Shown here: piece by piece, positions 50,152 to 59,167 of the stretch | Position numbering within the stretch: the stretch's first letter is position 1 | How the letters are laid out: each line of letters starts with the position of its first letter | NCBI GenBank assembly: GCA_016213825.1 | Contig: JACQZP010000019.1 | Span: 62,001-126,000, forward strand | DNA: 64,000 bases | Reading direction: 5' to 3' | Origin: Acetobacterium woodii | GTDB lineage: Bacteria; Bacillota; Clostridia; Eubacteriales; Eubacteriaceae | Notes under the pieces: model-generated | Seen by the model: only the letters and a program-made list of their open reading frames with translations | Told to the model about the DNA's origin: nothing | The model's database searches: none | Program-made: the position numbers and the translations under genes

Positions 50152-53046
50152 TAGTTTATTGTTATTTTCTGACATTACGGTTAGAAAGATATCTACGATA
50201 ATCGGATCAAATTGGGTGCTTTTGCCCTCAATGATTTCTTGGATGGCAGCTTCAGCACTCATGGGTTCTTTATAGGGACGACCATAAGTCATGGCATCAT
50301 AAGCATCGGCAATCGCAATGATGCGGGCCTGCAAGGGGATCTGTTCGCCCACTAAACCTTTTGGATAGCCTGTGCCATCATAGCGTTCGTGATGGACAAG
50401 TGTGATATTTGCTAAAGGTGCATAGTCATTCAGGGAACTTAATATGCTGTAGCTGATTTCCGGATGCCTTCGTATTTCCAGCCATTCATAATCACTAAGG
50501 TTATCCAACTTATCAAGAATTTCGTTACCGATGGCAATTTTGCCAATATCGTGAAGGGCTCCGGCAGTCATCAGTTCATTGATTTCTTCATTCGTAAATC
50601 CCAAGGCCATACCGATCGCTCCGCTGATCTTGCTCACCTGTTCGGAGTGTTCCTGTTCTCGTGGCAATTTTTCATATAGGGTTTTCATGATAAACTGGAT
50701 TGCTTCGTTTCGGGTGCTGTTGCGTTCGGAAATTTTATACTGATACATTTTGTTTTCGGCCGCTTTAAAAACCTCGTCGATTTCTTCTTCAATATCTGTT
50801 TTTACTCCCCAACCACTGGAAATAGAAACATGCCCAGCCTCCAAATGTTCTTTTCTCAAGGTGTTATTGATCCGTTTTGCCAGCTCCTTGGCCTCATGGA
50901 TTTCGGTTTGTGGAAGGAGAATCACAAATTCATCGCCACCGATCCGAGAGATAATGTCATCACTACGACTCATCTTTTGCATGGTATGAGCAACTGTTTT
51001 TAGTAACCGATCACCAGCGATGTGACCAAAGGCATCATTGGTTAACTTTAAACCATTGACATCAAAAATTAGCAGCGACAAGGGGAGGTTCCGGGGCGTA
51101 TTTAATCGCCGCAGTTCCTCGTCAAAAAAACGTCGATTGTATAAACCGGTGAGGTGATCATGAAAACTCAGATATTCAATTTGTTCCTGTTTTTCTTTTT
51201 TATCTGAAAAATCCCGGAAAACAATGACGACACCAGTGATTTGGCCATCCTGGTTTCTGATGGGTGCGGCACTATCCTCAACAGGGATTTCCCGGCCATC
51301 TTTTGAAAGAAGGATGGTATGATTGTTCAGTTCAATGATTTCGCCTGTTTCAAGAGCGCGGCTGGCGGGATTGTCACAGCTTTCCCGGGTATATTCATTA
51401 ACCAGAGTCAGAACTTGATCCAATGGCAAACCATAAGCATCTGATTGGCACCAACCGGTCAGATTTTCAGCCACCTTATTAATCAGAGTAACGCTGCCTC
51501 GGGAGTCGGTTGAGATAACACCATCACCGATAGAAAGTAAAGTGGTTCGCAAACGCTCTTTTTCCAAATAAAGCGAGTTTTCCATATTTTTCCGATCACT
51601 GATATCTTCCAGGATGCCGATTCCACCGATAACATGACCTGATATTGAGAGCAAGGGAGCAAAATGTGCTCTGAGTTGAATGGTTTTATTGCCCAACGTT
51701 GAATAATAGCTGTCTTCAAATAATTGCGATTTACCATTAAGCGTTTCAGTTACAGCTTTGACGATGTTTTTATCTGGCAATTTCAAAGAGCATAAGCCAA
51801 TGAGTTGCTCCTGGGTGGTGCCAACAATTCTGGAAAAATTGTCATTGCAATCGGTCAAATTTCCCGCTTCATCAAAATGAAAAATTCCCAGCGGAACATT
51901 TTCAAAAATTAAGCGATATTTTTCTTCACTAGCACGGAGTTCATTTTCGGTTTTAATCCGATGGCTGATATCTTGGCCCTGAGCGATGGTAGCAACCAAA
52001 ACACCTTCAGAATTCATGATATTGGCTGAGTTCCAAAGCACCACGCGTTCTTCACCAGAAACATGCAAGATTGGTATTTCGACGCTTTCCCATCGTTCAC
52101 CGTAGGAGGTTTCCCGAATAAAAAGCATTGATTGAATTTTACTGGAATCCGGAAAAAGCAACTCCAGATGCTGACCCATTACTTCAGAACGAGAACGCCC
52201 GGTTAATTGTTCAAAGGCATTATTGAACTTTGTAATTTTAAAGTCAGGAGACCAGGTGATAATGGGTGCATTGGCATATTGAATCAGATTAGTTAAATAT
52301 TCCTTGGTTTCCTGAAGGTCTCTTTCACGTTCTTTTTTTTCGGTAATGTCGTGGATACTGACCACATATTTGGGGAAGTCTTTGTTTTCGGGATAAAAAA
52401 TTTCTGCTAGAAACCAGCGCGTGTCAGATGGAAACGGCGACTTGTACTCAAAATCGTGTTTCTTTTTGGTGATGCGAGCAGTCTCAAATACCGAAAACAT
52501 TTCATCAGCTAAATCTTTGGAGAAAATATCAGCAATGTGACTTCCTATGACAGCATCTTTTGAAATAAAAAGAGACGATTCATCATGGACAATGACATTG
52601 GTAAAGTGATAATCAAGACTTACTTCAAATACAATATCATGAAGGGTCGTAAGTAAAAGTGTTTTCTCTGCCAAATCCTGCTTTTCTTTTGTGATGTCAT
52701 AAAACAACGTAATAAAATAATTGGTTTCGGGAGAATAGACCTGGACCCGATACCAACGTCTTAAAGGTTCAGCATATTGCTCGATTTCTCCAGTGCTATT
52801 ATGGAGCGCTATCTCGCCATAGAAATGAATCCAGTCGAATTCAGAATCCTCAATACCAGGCAAGATTTCAGTAACCGTCCTACCAATGATTGTTTCGGCA
52901 GACAGGCCAGTGGCAGTTTCAAATGCTTTATTCACCTCGATATATTCATAGTCCACAGGAGTTCCTTGGACATCACAAATAATTCGATGATAAGCATAGC
53001 CTACCTGAAGATTTTTGATGATTTCATGATAAAAATTATTTGCCAT
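50149..53046 (-). CDS. Multi-PAS GGDEF/HD-GYP cyclic-di-GMP protein
   Basis: A 965-residue cytoplasmic sensor. Five or so PAS/PAC domains span about residues 1-630 (for example DITEKKERERDLQET, DISDRKNMENS, DFSDKKEKQEQ), followed by a diguanylate cyclase domain (HDHLTGLYNRRFF, RIGGDEFVILLP) and a C-terminal HD-GYP domain (HDIGKIAIGNEIL, HHERYDGTGYPKG). Both active sites look intact. Its catalytic half is closely similar to the protein at 35882, suggesting duplication. It has a GGAGG site and a spacer of about 296 bp to the divergent Crp/Fnr gene. The ligands of the PAS domains are unknown; flavin or haem is possible. Confidence 0.94.
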   Translation of the reverse strand: MANNFYHEIIKNLQVGYAYHRIICDVQGTPVDYEYIEVNKAFETATGLSAETIIGRTVTEILPGIEDSEFDWIHFYGEIALHNSTGEIEQYAEPLRRWYRVQVYSPETNYFITLFYDITKEKQDLAEKTLLLTTLHDIVFEVSLDYHFTNVIVHDESSLFISKDAVIGSHIADIFSKDLADEMFSVFETARITKKKHDFEYKSPFPSDTRWFLAEIFYPENKDFPKYVVSIHDITEKKERERDLQETKEYLTNLIQYANAPIITWSPDFKITKFNNAFEQLTGRSRSEVMGQHLELLFPDSSKIQSMLFIRETSYGERWESVEIPILHVSGEERVVLWNSANIMNSEGVLVATIAQGQDISHRIKTENELRASEEKYRLIFENVPLGIFHFDEAGNLTDCNDNFSRIVGTTQEQLIGLCSLKLPDKNIVKAVTETLNGKSQLFEDSYYSTLGNKTIQLRAHFAPLLSISGHVIGGIGILEDISDRKNMENSLYLEKERLRTTLLSIGDGVISTDSRGSVTLINKVAENLTGWCQSDAYGLPLDQVLTLVNEYTRESCDNPASRALETGEIIELNNHTILLSKDGREIPVEDSAAPIRNQDGQITGVVIVFRDFSDKKEKQEQIEYLSFHDHLTGLYNRRFFDEELRRLNTPRNLPLSLLIFDVNGLKLTNDAFGHIAGDRLLKTVAHTMQKMSRSDDIISRIGGDEFVILLPQTEIHEAKELAKRINNTLRKEHLEAGHVSISSGWGVKTDIEEEIDEVFKAAENKMYQYKISERNSTRNEAIQFIMKTLYEKLPREQEHSEQVSKISGAIGMALGFTNEEINELMTAGALHDIGKIAIGNEILDKLDNLSDYEWLEIRRHPEISYSILSSLNDYAPLANITLVHHERYDGTGYPKGLVGEQIPLQARIIAIADAYDAMTYGRPYKEPMSAEAAIQEIIEGKSTQFDPIIVDIFLTVMSENNNKL

Positions 53047-53241
53047 AATCCTCAGCCTCCTTTGATAAAAAACTTTGGTTTTTAATTTTAGAAAGTCAAT
53101 CCGATTTTTTTATATAATCTATTATGCATAATTTTAACATAGAATACAATTGTTTATTTGCAAATTAAGAATGAGTATCAACATTTAACAGCTAGTGAAA
53201 ACAAGCAAGGCGGAATAACCAACCAATGCTCAGCGGAAGTG

Positions 53242-53273
53242 GTTGAAAAGATTCGAAAAATTCAGTATACTGA
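53242..53273 (+). promoter_or_regulatory. Crp/Fnr gene promoter with palindrome over the -10 box
   Basis: TTGAAA (53242-53247) and TATACT (53265-53270) are 17 bp apart. The -10 box lies inside the perfect palindrome TTCAGTATACTGAA (53260-53273), a plausible autoregulatory site. Confidence 0.65.
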
Positions 53274-53342
53274 AGATAATGACCGATAAAGACGTAGGTA
53301 AGAAGTCATAATTAGATTAATTAAAGAAAGCTAAGGTGTAAA

Positions 53343-54005
53343 ATGGAACTGCAATATTATTTCTCCGATGATTTTTCAGCTTTTGAAGAATATTTTTCAG
53401 AAATTAAGCACTCAGTACGCCGATATAAGAAAAACGAACCAGTCAATGGATTCGGGGAACCCATGGATGAAATGTACTATATTATCAGCGGAACCATGGC
53501 GGGATCATTTATCCACGAATCTGGCAATATTAAAACCTCATCATTTTATGGAAAAGGTTATCTAGCTCCTTTGTATTTTCCCGGCGAAATTGAAATGATG
53601 AAATCTTTTGCTTTTACTGCCGTGACAGATCTTGAGGTCTACGTATTTAAGCGAAATACCTTTGATCAATATGTCAACAGTAATCCTAAGTTAAATATTG
53701 CGATGTACAGTGCCTATATTAAGCTTGTTTCATTAAATGGCCAGGAATTGGCGAATCAGTTGTTTTCTACGGGCATGGAAAAAATTTGCAATTTTTTTTA
53801 CATTTATTTAAAAAACACCAACGACCATGAAAATCGAATTCCATTTTCACAACATAATATTGCCGAATTTGTGGGTCTTAATCGGGCCAATGTAGCAAAA
53901 TACCTCAAAGTACTGCGGGATGAAGAAGTTATTGATACTCAGAGAAACCAAATTATCGTTGTAAACATGGAAAAAATACGGAGATATTGTTCGAAAAACA
54001 TTTAG
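53343..54005 (+). CDS. Crp/Fnr-family transcriptional regulator
   Basis: A 220-residue regulator. An N-terminal cyclic-nucleotide-binding-like beta barrel (about 15-130) is followed by a long dimerisation helix and a winged helix (IPFSQHNIAEFVGLNRANVAKYLKVLRDEEVIDTQRNQIIVVNMEKI). The barrel lacks cysteine clusters for Fe-S binding and the cAMP arginine motif, so the effector is unknown; similar Clostridial proteins sense redox or small molecules. It is 180 bp upstream of an orphan uroporphyrinogen-decarboxylase-like gene whose promoter region contains a 15-bp palindrome, so it probably controls that gene. Confidence 0.9.
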   Translation: MELQYYFSDDFSAFEEYFSEIKHSVRRYKKNEPVNGFGEPMDEMYYIISGTMAGSFIHESGNIKTSSFYGKGYLAPLYFPGEIEMMKSFAFTAVTDLEVYVFKRNTFDQYVNSNPKLNIAMYSAYIKLVSLNGQELANQLFSTGMEKICNFFYIYLKNTNDHENRIPFSQHNIAEFVGLNRANVAKYLKVLRDEEVIDTQRNQIIVVNMEKIRRYCSKNI

Positions 54006-54035
54006 TATTTCTTAAAATAACAAATATTTACAAAT

Positions 54036-54078
54036 AAAAGCGTTGAATGTCTTTTACAAGACAGAAGAGCGCTTTTTT
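54036..54078 (+). terminator. Terminator after the Crp/Fnr gene
   Basis: AAAAGCG pairs with CGCTTTTTT at the base; an inner TGTCTT/AAGACA stem closes the structure. A T run follows. Confidence 0.75.
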
Positions 54079-54104
54079 ATTTGTTATGATAGCATCATCA
54101 ATGT

Positions 54105-54119
54105 AAACGTTGAACGTTT
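54105..54119. promoter_or_regulatory. 15-bp perfect palindrome upstream of the methyltransferase-like gene
   Basis: AAACGTT-G-AACGTTT lies about 65 bp before the start codon at 54185. TTGCAC at 54118-54123 may be an adjoining weak -35 box. Position suits an activator site for the Crp/Fnr protein encoded upstream. Confidence 0.6.
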
Positions 54120-54184
54120 GCACCGATGATTAAGAATACCGTTTTAAAATACAAATAACTTTTAATAAAAAATGGAGGAAAAAA

Positions 54185-55570
54185 ATGAGCGATGTATTAG
54201 CGTTACAACAGGAAAGAGGAAAACTGTACAGTGATTTTTATTCAAACACGATTCCGCAAAGAATGCCGGTGGGTATTTCACTACCGCAACATTTGGTGGC
54301 TGAGTATGACGGACAGAACCTTTTTGATTTTCAATTTGACTATTCAAAACTAGCTAACCCGGCAAGGGCGTTATGTGCAAAAATCTATTCTGATTCATGC
54401 CCGATTACTCCTGCTAATTTTCTTCTTTCCCGAACCCCATCCATGTACCAACTCTATGGTTCGCAGTCCTTTGTAATGGGAAAAGGCGGATTTGTCCAGC
54501 ATCCTGAAGTGGTGGGAATGAATGATGACGAATATCCACAATTAATCGAAAATACCTTTGATTTTCTGGTGGAAACGGTCATTCCCAGACAGCATAAGAA
54601 TCTAAGCCCCAAAAATCCAATTAAAATGGCGGCTTCTATCCAGATGGGGAAAATGGCACTGCAAAATGACGAGATGGCCTTTTTGCCAACCTTTTTTGAA
54701 CTGATTCAAACGCATGGCTATTATCTGGGCAGCCCGATGGGTTCCTTTAATTTTACAGAAGCGCCTCTGGACTTCATCGCTGATCAGCTGCGGAGCTTTT
54801 CAGGAATCAGTATGGATATCCGGCGCCATAAAACTCAATTAAAGGAAGCAGCCGATGCAGTCATGCCGTTACTTTATCATTGGGGACTGCCGACAAACAT
54901 TCACCCGGAAGGTTCAGTATTTATTCCATTGCATATGCCAACTTTTATGCGGGAAAAAGATTTAGTTGAAATATATCTTCCATCTTATAAAAAAATGCTG
55001 CAGCAGTACGCAGCGGTAGGGGCTCGGCCAAATATGTTCTGTGAAGATGATTGGAGCCGCTATTTAGACATCTTATTATCTGAAATTCCCGCTGGTTGCC
55101 AACTGGCATTTGAATATGGGGATCCACAGACTATCAAAGACAAACTGGGTAAAAAATTCTTCATCACCGGCTTGTTCCCCAGTAGCTCGTTAAAAACAGA
55201 TACCCCAGATCAGATTGTGGATCGAGCCAAACGGTTCCTTGATATTATGCTTCCCGGAGGCGGTTACATCTTTGGATTTGATAAAAATCCGCTAACTTTA
55301 AAAGAAGTAAATTTGGAAAGTCTGGCAGCATTAACCGCATACCTGCGCGATAGTGCAATTTATGAAAACCCCGGACAATCATTTGGATCAGTCCTAAACA
55401 GCGAAGGTTTTGTTTTTGATCCTGATCTGGTTCCCAAACCACAATCTCAATACTTATTTAACTGGGAAGAATTTAAATCAATTTATCCACTGACCCCAGA
55501 GTTTGCCAAGACAAATTTTGAACGATTCAGTAAAGAGACATTTGACTTTTATATGAACCTTTTGATATAA
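54185..55570 (+). CDS. Uroporphyrinogen-decarboxylase-like (MtaA/URO-D superfamily) protein
   Basis: A 461-residue protein of the URO-D/methyltransferase fold. Features include MPVGISLPQHLVAEYDG at the start, a TIM-barrel pattern, HWGLPTNIHPEG, ARPNMFCEDDWSRY and LPGGGYIFGFDKNPLTLKEV. It lacks the arginines needed for porphyrin binding by HemE, and its length exceeds HemE (about 350), so it is more likely a corrinoid- or CoM-type methyltransferase or related lyase. No corrinoid protein adjoins it; the nearest is at 58507. A strong ribosome site (TGGAGG) precedes it. Monocistronic, ending at a terminator. Substrate unknown. Confidence 0.78.
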   Translation: MSDVLALQQERGKLYSDFYSNTIPQRMPVGISLPQHLVAEYDGQNLFDFQFDYSKLANPARALCAKIYSDSCPITPANFLLSRTPSMYQLYGSQSFVMGKGGFVQHPEVVGMNDDEYPQLIENTFDFLVETVIPRQHKNLSPKNPIKMAASIQMGKMALQNDEMAFLPTFFELIQTHGYYLGSPMGSFNFTEAPLDFIADQLRSFSGISMDIRRHKTQLKEAADAVMPLLYHWGLPTNIHPEGSVFIPLHMPTFMREKDLVEIYLPSYKKMLQQYAAVGARPNMFCEDDWSRYLDILLSEIPAGCQLAFEYGDPQTIKDKLGKKFFITGLFPSSSLKTDTPDQIVDRAKRFLDIMLPGGGYIFGFDKNPLTLKEVNLESLAALTAYLRDSAIYENPGQSFGSVLNSEGFVFDPDLVPKPQSQYLFNWEEFKSIYPLTPEFAKTNFERFSKETFDFYMNLLI

Positions 55571-55592
55571 ATATCAGTTTTAAAATCAGTTT

Positions 55593-55631
55593 CGCCAGCC
55601 GGGTAGTTTTTTACCGGGCTGGCGATTGTTT
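55593..55631 (+). terminator. Rho-independent terminator
   Basis: CGCCAGCCGGGTA (55593-55605) pairs with TACCGGGCTGGCG (55612-55624) around a T-rich loop, followed by ATTGTTTTAG. Confidence 0.85.
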
Positions 55632-55819
55632 TAGCTGAAAATGGTTTGGATAAGCTTTTTTGAACGCATCGGTAAATTATTGATATGTTCCAGAACGACT
55701 TTGTTAATAAAGGTTTTTACAATTGTTATCAAAATCGTGAAAGGGTTCCATTTACATAATTGAGTTTCGTAGTGTCTCAATGGGCTTTCAGATTTATGTG
55801 TGTTTTATATCCACATCGC

Positions 55820-56092
55820 TCAGACCATCCCGTTCTTCCATCGCTTCAGAGTTGGGAAAAAGGCTTCCATTTCCTTTCTGGCTACATCTTCACTGAGCCA
55901 TGGTTTTTCTTTCATTAGGTAGGGGATACTTACTTCAATCATGCGCTCCTTAGAAATTTTAGTTGTAAATTCTCCGCTTTTATAACAGTCTTCACAATAA
56001 TCTTTATTCTTGGTTCCATTTTTTTCGGTACCATATAAATCATCGGTATGTCCCATGGGTTTTCCGCAACTTTGACACAGATTTTCGTTCAT
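55820..56092 (-). CDS. Putative zinc-ribbon domain protein
   Basis: A 90-residue protein. The N-terminal zinc ribbon is CQSCGKPMGHTDDLYGTEKNGTKNKDYCEDCYKSGEF with two CxxC pairs, matching the widespread putative zinc-ribbon family. The C-terminal half is helical (MIEVSIPYLMKEKPWLSEDVARKEMEAFFPTLKRWK). The start at 56092 has GGAG 8 bp upstream; two in-frame ATGs lie slightly further upstream. It stands alone, facing the long AT-rich spacer before the first transporter. Function is unknown. Confidence 0.85.
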   Translation of the reverse strand: MNENLCQSCGKPMGHTDDLYGTEKNGTKNKDYCEDCYKSGEFTTKISKERMIEVSIPYLMKEKPWLSEDVARKEMEAFFPTLKRWKNGMV

Positions 56093-56110
56093 CGCCATAT
56101 CTCCAATCAT

Positions 56111-56568
56111 GGTTAAATATTTTATTATCTGGTATTAAGTATTACTATTTCATAACTGTGGGTTTTAGATATTTAGATTACAGGCTATTGTTTAATATAT
56201 TATACCCGCTGTTTGAATGGTGAAACAAAGGTTTGTTTATCTTTAATGAACATCGTAAAAAATATTATTGAGCGTATTTGTTTATTTGAAAAAGATAAAG
56301 GTATTAATATTGATACAGCCGCTATTGTCAAGAAAAGGATATTACATCTATAATTGCAGAACAGACATATTTTCGCAGATTTCATTGCAATAATTTAAAA
56401 TTGTAAATACTTGATAAATTATAATATAGTGTTATTTAGTTGAAGAAAAATTTAGAAATATCAAAAAAGAAAATTCGATAAAATGTATCAAAACACGATA
56501 ATAACAATTATAATAACGATTACATTAAAAAGATAATAGTTAAAACGATAAATTATACTAAAATATGA
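56111..56568. other. Very AT-rich spacer
   Basis: Dominated by A/T with many short ATAAT/TTATAA stretches. A 61-codon minus-strand frame (56200-56385) lacks a ribosome site. No gene or clear repeat seen. Confidence 0.5.
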
Positions 56569-56636
56569 TTGACTTCATTGATGAATACGAGTACAATGAT
56601 GTTGTAAATATAATAGTAAATACAAAATTATTTACT
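56569..56636 (+). promoter_or_regulatory. Promoter and dyad upstream of the first GPH transporter
   Basis: TTGACT (56569-56574) and TACAAT (56592-56597) with a 17-bp spacer. AGTAAAT (56615-56621) and ATTTACT (56630-56636) form an inverted repeat just after the start site, an operator candidate. The leader to the ATG at 56914 would be about 310 nt. Confidence 0.65.
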
Positions 56637-56913
56637 GCCTAAACAAGTGGCAAAATAAACATCAGTTTTCAAATAATCAAAATCTTATTGGGACAGCCGA
56701 TTTGAATTGATTTACACTGAAGGGAGGTAAAAAGTGCATGGCAACTATCTGTCGTGCAGTACAATCAATTTTAGCGGATGAACAGATAGATTTTTTGAGG
56801 ATAAGTTGTTGAACTTTGTAAAATGGCCATCTTGTTGAGTAATGAAAATGGTCATTGTAATTAATTATTTATGTATGGTTAAAGCATACAAAAAACGAAA
56901 AAGGAGAAAAATA

Positions 56914-58290
56914 ATGAATCAACCATTGAAAAAGTCAGCCATCAATCTTTATGGATTACCATCATTTGGGTTTCAGACCCTTGTAAACATCGAAGTCATG
57001 TTTTTCGCAGCATTCCTTACCGATTTTGCAAAATTACCTTTAGCAATTGTAAGTACTATCTTACTGGTTACCAGTATTGTTGACATTGTAGCAGTTCCTA
57101 CTGCCGGGGTTATCCTTGAAAAAAGCAATATGCGATGGGGTAAATACCGTTCATGGCTATTAGTAGGACCACCTATTGCCGCATTATTTTATGTGCTGCA
57201 GTTTTCACAAATTGGCGGTTCAGCAACAACAAATGCAATTGTTATCTTTTTAGGTTTTGCCATTAGTCATTTAGTATGGAATACATTCTATGCTGCCCAC
57301 ATTTCGATGAATAACTCACTGACAACCGTTCGTGAAGAACGAATCTCGATGGCTAGTAATCGAGGAATGTTCAATGCTGCTGGGGCTTTAGTATTCTCTT
57401 ATTTTGGGGTAAAAGCGATTGCCGCAATTGGTGCTGGTGTTGGCAACCCCGTTTTAGGTTATACCTATATGGCTGCCATTACGGGTTGTATTATGATTGC
57501 ATGTAATATTATCTACTTTGTTATTACAAAAGAATACGCTCAAAATGGTTGCGAAGTAAAAGCAGGAAAACCTGTTGACAAGATGTCAGTTGGTGAAATG
57601 CTGAAACAAATTGTTGTTAATCCTCCCTTAATGGGCCTTATGCTAGTAGAATTGGGAAGATATTTAGGCCGATTTGTTATTTTTGGAATGGCGTTTTATT
57701 ACTTTAAATATGTCATCAACGATTTACCGGGACTCGCATTATTCATGACCGGATTAACCATTGTAAACTTCTTCGCCGCCATGATTGCAGCGCCTATTGC
57801 AAAGCGTCTTGGTGAAAAAAATACCTATATGATTGCACTGAGCATGTTAGTTATCGGCCTTCTGATTGTCTGGTTTATGCCGCTTCAGGCAACTGCATTT
57901 AAAGTTATTATGTTTGTTGCTTACATCGGTTATGGCTTGCCAGATTCACTAGGTGTTGCTATGTACTCTGCAACTGTCGATTATGGTGAATGGAAAACCG
58001 GCAAAAATGCCCGTGGTTTCATTATGTCGCTAATCAGTTTCCCAATCAAAATTTCTATTTTTATCCGTTCAGTCATTATCTCAGCAGTACTTGCTTCAGT
58101 TGCTTATGTAGCAGATATGGCAGTAACGCCAGAACTAGTTCAGGGAATCAAAAATGGATTTGCTTTATATCCAGCAATTATCATGGTCATTGGATTATTG
58201 TTGATGTTTAAAATGTATACATTGACACCTGCAAGAATGGCTGAAATGAATAAAGAAGTTGCTGAAAGAAAACAATCTGCAGCAGAATAA
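56914..58290 (+). CDS. GPH-type MFS cation symporter (transporter 1)
   Basis: A 458-residue membrane protein with about 12 helices of the glycoside-pentoside-hexuronide:cation symporter family: INLYGLPSFGFQTLVNIEVMFFAAFLTD, the DIVAVPTAGVILEKSNMRWGKYRSWLLVGPP loop and YSATVDYGEWKTGKNARGFIMS near the end. It is closely similar to the transporter at 61347 (many identical blocks), so the two are paralogues around one methyltransferase set. The start at 56914 follows AAGGAG; the frame is open for 24 codons upstream. It probably imports a methoxylated or glycosidic substrate, or a methyl donor, for the downstream genes. Confidence 0.9.
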   Translation: MNQPLKKSAINLYGLPSFGFQTLVNIEVMFFAAFLTDFAKLPLAIVSTILLVTSIVDIVAVPTAGVILEKSNMRWGKYRSWLLVGPPIAALFYVLQFSQIGGSATTNAIVIFLGFAISHLVWNTFYAAHISMNNSLTTVREERISMASNRGMFNAAGALVFSYFGVKAIAAIGAGVGNPVLGYTYMAAITGCIMIACNIIYFVITKEYAQNGCEVKAGKPVDKMSVGEMLKQIVVNPPLMGLMLVELGRYLGRFVIFGMAFYYFKYVINDLPGLALFMTGLTIVNFFAAMIAAPIAKRLGEKNTYMIALSMLVIGLLIVWFMPLQATAFKVIMFVAYIGYGLPDSLGVAMYSATVDYGEWKTGKNARGFIMSLISFPIKISIFIRSVIISAVLASVAYVADMAVTPELVQGIKNGFALYPAIIMVIGLLLMFKMYTLTPARMAEMNKEVAERKQSAAE

Positions 58291-58353
58291 AATTAAATGT
58301 TTGAACTAAATTTAATTTAGTACTTACAAAATATCATTAGCTTCGCTGTATGA

Positions 58354-58429
58354 TTTCATGAAACAATTTTTCTTAGCAGACGGACAGTGGATACCATTGT
58401 CCGTCCAGATTGAAAAATTGTTTATGAAA
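58354..58429 (+). repeat. Long composite hairpin between transporter 1 and the corrinoid protein gene
   Basis: Outer arms TTTCATGAAACAATTTTTC (58354-58372) and GAAAAATTGTTTATGAAA (58412-58429) pair with one extra base. An inner GC-rich stem, GACGGACAGTGG with CCATTGTCCGTC, closes on ATA. It could attenuate transcription or protect the downstream mRNA end. Confidence 0.75.
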
Positions 58430-58506
58430 GCTGACATCAAGCGAATTAAAGTTGTTTAGATGGATTAGAAAATGATTATCATATTAATTATTGGGAGGAA
58501 AAAAAC

Positions 58507-59136
58507 ATGTCTAAAATTGAAGAAGTTAAAGCAAAGGTCGAAGCAGGAAAGTCAAAATTGGTCCCTGGACTGGTACAGGAAGCATTGGATGAAGGCAGTG
58601 CACCAGCAGAAATTCTTCAGGCCATGGTGGATTCAATGGGTGTCGTTGGGGATAAGTTCTCATCCGGTGAAATTTTTGTACCGGAAATGCTCATCGCCGC
58701 TAAAGCAATGTCAAAAGGGGTAGAAGTCCTCAAACCGCTGATGGCTGGAGATGGTTCAACCTCACTGGGAACCTGTATCATTGGAACTGTTGCTGGTGAT
58801 CTGCACGATATCGGTAAAAATCTGGTTTCGATGATGATTGAAAGTGCTGGATTCGATATGGTTGACTTGGGGGTTGACGTTCCAGCGGATACATTTGTCC
58901 AAGCAGTAAAAGACAATAGCAATGTCAAACTGGTTGCCTGTTCTGGACTGCTGACCACTACGATGCCGGCCTTAAAAGAAGCGGTAGCAACAGTGAAAGC
59001 AGCTTACCCGGACATGAAAGTAATTGTTGGCGGCGCACCGGTTACCCCGGAATATGCTAAAGAAGTTGGTGCCGACGGATACGCACCAGATGCCGGTAGT
59101 GCAGCGGTAAAAGCAAAAGAACTGGCAACCGCATAA
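58507..59136 (+). CDS. Methyltransferase corrinoid protein
   Basis: A 209-residue B12-binding protein that shuttles methyl groups between the substrate methyltransferase and the methyl-THF methyltransferase. An N-terminal four-helix cap (VKAKVEAGKSKLVPGLVQEALDEG) precedes the Rossmann-like domain. The cobalt-ligand histidine is in GDLHDIGKNLV (DxHxxG), with VDLGVDVP, SGLLTTTMPALKE and VIVGGAPVTPEYAKEVGADGYAPDA. These are the full MtvC/MttC/MtbC-type features. A GGGAGG site precedes it. The next two genes are its two partners, in operon order corrinoid protein, MT II, MT I. Confidence 0.96.
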   Translation: MSKIEEVKAKVEAGKSKLVPGLVQEALDEGSAPAEILQAMVDSMGVVGDKFSSGEIFVPEMLIAAKAMSKGVEVLKPLMAGDGSTSLGTCIIGTVAGDLHDIGKNLVSMMIESAGFDMVDLGVDVPADTFVQAVKDNSNVKLVACSGLLTTTMPALKEAVATVKAAYPDMKVIVGGAPVTPEYAKEVGADGYAPDAGSAAVKAKELATA

Positions 59137-59167
59137 ATTTGTTTACACTATAAGGAGATAAATAAAC

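Noticed and set aside
54185-55570. HemE uroporphyrinogen decarboxylase
   Set aside because: Length is much greater than HemE and the porphyrin-binding arginine motif near the N-terminus is not seen; no other haem genes adjoin.
56200-56385. 61-codon minus-strand frame in the spacer before transporter 1
   Set aside because: Lacks a ribosome site, has no family-like features, and sits in very AT-rich DNA.
56598-56913. Cobalamin riboswitch in the transporter 1 leader
   Set aside because: No B12-box or conserved GCCACTG-like core was found, although corrinoid genes follow.
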